From NCBI RefSeq assembly GCF_040719375.1, contig NZ_JBFDTP010000001.1:248001-312000 (forward strand): a stretch of 64,000 nt of DNA. Reading direction: 5' to 3'. Under the pieces are notes generated by a model, which was not told where the DNA came from, ran no database searches, and worked only from the letters and a program-made list of their open reading frames with translations. Numbering within the stretch: the first letter of the stretch is position 1; each line of letters opens with the position of its first letter. Positions 60,717-64,000 of the stretch are shown here, piece by piece. This DNA is from Clostridium sp. AN503 (lineage in GTDB: Bacteria; Bacillota; Clostridia; Lachnospirales; Lachnospiraceae). The position numbers were made by a program, and so were the translations under genes.

Positions 60717-62311
60717 TTTAGTTTACCTCTGTTTTTCCAGAAAACAATTACTTCTTTAGTTTTATATCGTGTAACTATCTCTTTTAAAACCGCTGTCCAT
60801 TGCTGTCCCCCATAGGTTCCGACAATAATAAATATTGGTACATACAGATATAAATACCGTGCTCTGGCTTCAAATAGTAATTGAAACATCATAATCCCAA
60901 TCAGGGAAAGAAGCAGCACTGACAGCTCTTTGCTCCTTTTGCCGAAGCACACACCTGTAGATAAACACAATGTTAACAACCAAAAGGCTTGCTTTATGGA
61001 AGAAAATATAGGAAAATAACTGCCCTGGTTCCAACAGATGTCTCGGATCAGGGGCGAGATCACATCGTTTTTAGGAGCATAAATTTCATTATAAAAGTGT
61101 CCTTCATTTCCCCATGCAAAAGTTCCATCGTTGAAATTAACAAGTGTCTTTTTTACCATATGCTTTAATAACCCTATACTTCCAGCATCTTTTAGCCGTT
61201 TTTGGATAATTTCAATATTGGCAGATGTTCGTTCTTTTCGAGTATCAAAGCTTTTTGAGAAATTCACATCGTCCTCAGAGTATTTGCCAATTGTTTCTTT
61301 ATTAAGTCCCATCATCATAAAGTGGGACATTCCGATAGCCTTTTCTGGTTCCAAGGAAAGACCGGTTTGATTAATTACCATATGGAAACTTGCCTGTGAC
61401 AATAATATGCAGCTGATAATGATAACCGCCCGTGTAATGATTTTTTTTAGTTTCCATTTTTTACTTTTACTCAGTAAATGAGCCGTTTCAATAACTATGA
61501 TTGCTATGGTAATGATCACTGCCTGAGGTTTTATTCGGTACCCCCAGTAGGACAGCAATATAATGGCCACCCATTTAATATTGCTGTAGTGGCCATTTCT
61601 AAGCAATTGATATAACCTGAAGATCAGCACTGGGACCATGAGTATCATGCTGTCAGAATAGGTGATTGCCAACCACGGTGATGTTCCAAGTAATATAAAA
61701 TATAGAAACCACGAGGCCCAAGCTAATCGTTCTAAATCCGTAAAATCATTAATTATTTTGAAAATGAGATATCCTGTTATACTGGAGAGTAAACATTGAA
61801 TGGTAATAATGAACATTAATCCATTTTGTGTGTCCAAAATTCCTACCGCATTATTGAGTTTTAAAATAGTTGAGAATAGCCACATTAAAAATACATTATT
61901 GGGGTAGGAAGAAAAATAACTATTACTCAGATCTTCTGTTATTCCCTCAGCGACCAATTGCGCGTTTTTAATAATTACATGAACATCCCAACCCGTTTCA
62001 AAATAAAAGTTATAACAGCAATATATCTGAGCAAAAAACAAAAAAACTGTGATATGAGAAATTTTTACTGATCTAAATCTAGTTAAATGAGGTACCCTTC
62101 TCACAAAGTAGCCGCATGCCAGTATCGCAAATACCATTAGAGCCATCGCTGCTAATAATAATAAAATATTAGAAGACACAAACTCCTTTTTACCCGGATA
62201 TCCATATTTAGATAGTACTATTAAAATAAGAAATATACTGATAAAGGCAAATTCAAACATCCATGTAATAGCAGTATAGACTATAGTATTTGAGTTTTTG
62301 TTTCGGCTCAT
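60713..62311 (-). CDS. GT-C-like membrane glycosyltransferase (532 aa)
   Basis: About eleven hydrophobic helices. The first outer loop carries FETGWDVHVIIKNAQLV (an Asp as in PMT/ArnT-type enzymes), followed by SSYPNNVFLMWLF. It would transfer a sugar from the polyprenyl phosphate made by the coupled GtrB-like enzyme onto the polymer outside. ATG 62311 is preferred (GGAG 9 nt upstream); the frame to 62461 runs back into the EpsG gene. Confidence 0.8.
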   Translation of the reverse strand: MSRNKNSNTIVYTAITWMFEFAFISIFLILIVLSKYGYPGKKEFVSSNILLLLAAMALMVFAILACGYFVRRVPHLTRFRSVKISHITVFLFFAQIYCCYNFYFETGWDVHVIIKNAQLVAEGITEDLSNSYFSSYPNNVFLMWLFSTILKLNNAVGILDTQNGLMFIITIQCLLSSITGYLIFKIINDFTDLERLAWASWFLYFILLGTSPWLAITYSDSMILMVPVLIFRLYQLLRNGHYSNIKWVAIILLSYWGYRIKPQAVIITIAIIVIETAHLLSKSKKWKLKKIITRAVIIISCILLSQASFHMVINQTGLSLEPEKAIGMSHFMMMGLNKETIGKYSEDDVNFSKSFDTRKERTSANIEIIQKRLKDAGSIGLLKHMVKKTLVNFNDGTFAWGNEGHFYNEIYAPKNDVISPLIRDICWNQGSYFPIFSSIKQAFWLLTLCLSTGVCFGKRSKELSVLLLSLIGIMMFQLLFEARARYLYLYVPIFIIVGTYGGQQWTAVLKEIVTRYKTKEVIVFWKNRGKLK

Positions 62312-62382
62312 AGTAATTGTCTCCGAAGTGATTTTTAGAATGTTCCTATAATGTTTCTTATTAGAAATATAAAATGCTAGTA

Positions 62383-63459
62383 TCAGCCCAAAATGCTTAC
62401 GTAGTGAAACATTTCTCCACCACCATACCGAATTATCCAAAATAATAAACTCATGCCGCACACCCCTATTTTAAGCAGCCATTTAAATGAAAAATTATTC
62501 TCGCAATCCAGCATATTGGGAATAAGGCATATTACTGGAAAATAGAAGTAGTATCCAAATCGGTCAAACTCGATAATCCATCTTCCTAAAAAGAATATAA
62601 TTGCATAGACAAAAAGTCCGTTTATAAAAATACGATTGCACGCATACTGCTCACGAACACGGCTATAGTAAATGGCGCACAGAAATAGAATAGTAAGCAG
62701 CATAATAGCATCCCACTTATTTATTTGAAGATTCCGAAACATTTCATGTCTGCCGTAATATCCTGGTATAAATGTCTTTACAATCCAAGTCAGAACTTTT
62801 GTTTGGAAGAGTGTCAACACTCCAAACAATCCGGCTGCCATAAAATAATAGCTGCATCTAAAATCATACTTTAATATAAAATAGGCTGGTATCATAATAA
62901 CTGCCGATACATGAAACAAACACGCAACAGCAATCGTTAAAATATACTGTCCAAATCTATTCGCAGAAATATAGCGATAAGCATAGAGTGATATAATTAC
63001 AGCAACCAACTGGCGTATCTGAAGAAATCCCAGCATAAAAAAGACTGTAACAAATAAGAACATACTCATAGCATAGTCTTTTGAATAGTCCATCAGACAT
63101 TTAGCCAGTATACAAAACGCTATCAGGTATATGATGAAATAGACAAATTGAAAATCCAAATCCAGGACAGCAACCAGTTTATTGATGTAATTTACGCCGA
63201 TTTCTCGGATGGAGCCAGTTCCGGCCTTAATCTGCAGAAATGCCTTTTCATAGTTGTCATAATCTGTATGTAAAGAATATTGAAAAGCATAAATACAATA
63301 CAATGGTACAAATGCCAACATAGCCCAAAATCGCGGAGTAATATGAAATACTATGCGATTTTTAATAAGCCACTCTCGTGGGCAATACGTCACCTCTGAG
63401 TGAGCCTGCCAGATATAGGCAAGCGGAATCGTGATAAGAAGCATTATAATATATACCAT
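62383..63459 (-). CDS. EpsG-family polysaccharide polymerase
   Basis: Ten or so hydrophobic helices with the family features: YSLHTDYDNYEKAF in the first loop, FFMLGFLQIRQLVAV in the centre, and HVSAVIMIPAYFIL. EpsG proteins take the Wzy role in Gram-positive exopolysaccharide loci. ATG 63459 follows AAGGGA; a TTG at 63468 is an alternative. It lies 15 bp after the Wzz-like gene. Confidence 0.85.
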   Translation of the reverse strand: MVYIIMLLITIPLAYIWQAHSEVTYCPREWLIKNRIVFHITPRFWAMLAFVPLYCIYAFQYSLHTDYDNYEKAFLQIKAGTGSIREIGVNYINKLVAVLDLDFQFVYFIIYLIAFCILAKCLMDYSKDYAMSMFLFVTVFFMLGFLQIRQLVAVIISLYAYRYISANRFGQYILTIAVACLFHVSAVIMIPAYFILKYDFRCSYYFMAAGLFGVLTLFQTKVLTWIVKTFIPGYYGRHEMFRNLQINKWDAIMLLTILFLCAIYYSRVREQYACNRIFINGLFVYAIIFFLGRWIIEFDRFGYYFYFPVICLIPNMLDCENNFSFKWLLKIGVCGMSLLFWIIRYGGGEMFHYVSILG

Positions 63460-63474
63460 ATTCCGCAATCCCTT

Positions 63475-64000
63475 CTATTTTTCCAGAACAATTCCATAGA
63501 CCTTTTTTCCAAGCTGTTCAATACGGGTAATCTCTTTTTGAATTTCCTGCTTATTTGAATATCCTAAACTTTCGAATAAAATTGCACCTAATGCATTGGA
63601 TATTTTTTCAACGGTATCTGAAGAAGTCGTTATGGAATCCGACATGGAGATAGAATACTCTGGTTCCGCCTTATGTAACTCCTCTCCAAACCTTTCAAGT
63701 TCTCTTACGTTACCTGCCCCTGTCACCACAATATGACCGGTTGATACTGACTCCATTGCATGCAGATAAGCACTGACCAGTTTACCGGCCTCTTCATAGG
63801 AACTACAATTTTGATTATTCCCCTCTAAAATATCAATCCAGTCATCAACAAATCCCAGAAAATGTTTTTTCCCTTTTATCTTTACCGATGCTAGGACAGG
63901 AACAGAATATCCTTTCAAATCTTCTTCCGTTGTAATATTTAAGCTTAAGCAATGGAAGAAAAAGCAGAGGATTACAGACAGACCGATGCCGCCTCCGAGT
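63475..64000 (-). CDS. Chain-length determinant (Wzz-like), partial, 5' end outside window
   Basis: The frame stays open to the window edge. The visible part begins with a membrane helix (GGGIGLSVILCFFFHCL) preceding a cytoplasmic tail that opens NITTEEDLKGYSVPVLASV. This is the same arrangement as the C-terminal third of the Wzz-like protein at 54982. It regulates polymer length with the EpsG polymerase. An internal TTG at 63918 is not a real start. Confidence 0.75.
   Translation of the reverse strand, partial: LGGGIGLSVILCFFFHCLSLNITTEEDLKGYSVPVLASVKIKGKKHFLGFVDDWIDILEGNNQNCSSYEEAGKLVSAYLHAMESVSTGHIVVTGAGNVRELERFGEELHKAEPEYSISMSDSITTSSDTVEKISNALGAILFESLGYSNKQEIQKEITRIEQLGKKVYGIVLEK

Noticed and set aside
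1..64000. CRISPR arrays, tRNA or rRNA genes
   Set aside because: No regularly spaced direct repeats and no cloverleaf or rRNA-like stretch was noticed on reading. A tRNAscan/Infernal run would be decisive.

Overview
The window reads as chromosomal DNA of a low-to-mid GC Firmicute, most likely a Lachnospiraceae (Clostridium cluster XIVa) gut bacterium. The support is choline-binding-type cell-wall repeat proteins, an agr-like peptide quorum-sensing operon, VanZ and GHKL/LytTR families, strong AGGAGG ribosome-binding sites and a large mosaic surface-polysaccharide locus. No rRNA, tRNA or CRISPR array was seen.

Layout. (1) 1-9.0 kb, minus strand, GC-rich: a glycan operon with a ThDP-dependent enzyme, two paralogous epimerase/dehydratases, a sugar C-methyltransferase-like protein and three glycosyltransferases, interrupted by a 207-bp imperfect inverted repeat. 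(2) 9.1-13.9 kb: secreted proteins with aromatic cell-wall-binding repeats, small coiled-coil proteins and a lipoprotein. (3) 14-19.8 kb, minus strand: an agr-type operon (response regulator, GHKL kinase, AgrB, AgrD) flanked by three paralogous small XRE regulators with conserved operators, plus a large protein of unknown function. (4) 19.9-23.3 kb: methyltransferase, VanZ and a membrane-anchored extracellular protein. (5) 23.4-42 kb: an AT-richer accessory island. It holds an FRG-domain protein, a PD-(D/E)xK-NTPase-helical repeat protein that looks like a STAND/Avs-type immune sensor, two glycosyltransferases, a TOTE-type primase remnant, a metallo-beta-lactamase/SF1 helicase-nuclease gene pair, decayed gene fragments, an IS66-family remnant, and a small XRE-associated cluster of unknown genes. 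(6) 42.4-59.6 kb, plus strand: a capsule/exopolysaccharide operon with priming transferase, Wzy, Wzx and Wzz homologues, CDP-polyol chemistry, LicD, PIG-L deacetylase and radical SAM, ending in decayed genes. (7) 59.7-64 kb, minus strand: a second convergent polysaccharide module (Wzz-like, EpsG, GT-C-like and GtrB-like proteins).

How the parts fit. Regions 1, 6 and 7 make and export surface glycan. The LicD, CDP-polyol and CDP-glycerol-transferase-like genes suggest phospho-substituents. If LicD adds phosphocholine, that would supply the ligand for the choline-binding repeats of region 2 (inference). The agr operon is a plausible density-dependent regulator of this surface program (inference). 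The most promising candidates for undescribed biology are the nuclease-NTPase protein at 24982-28179, the MBL plus helicase-nuclease pair at 30712-34589, and the XRE-linked cluster at 38472-41961, in which a membrane protein and its overlapping partner share an NQF-x6-GNV-x-Q-x-N motif.
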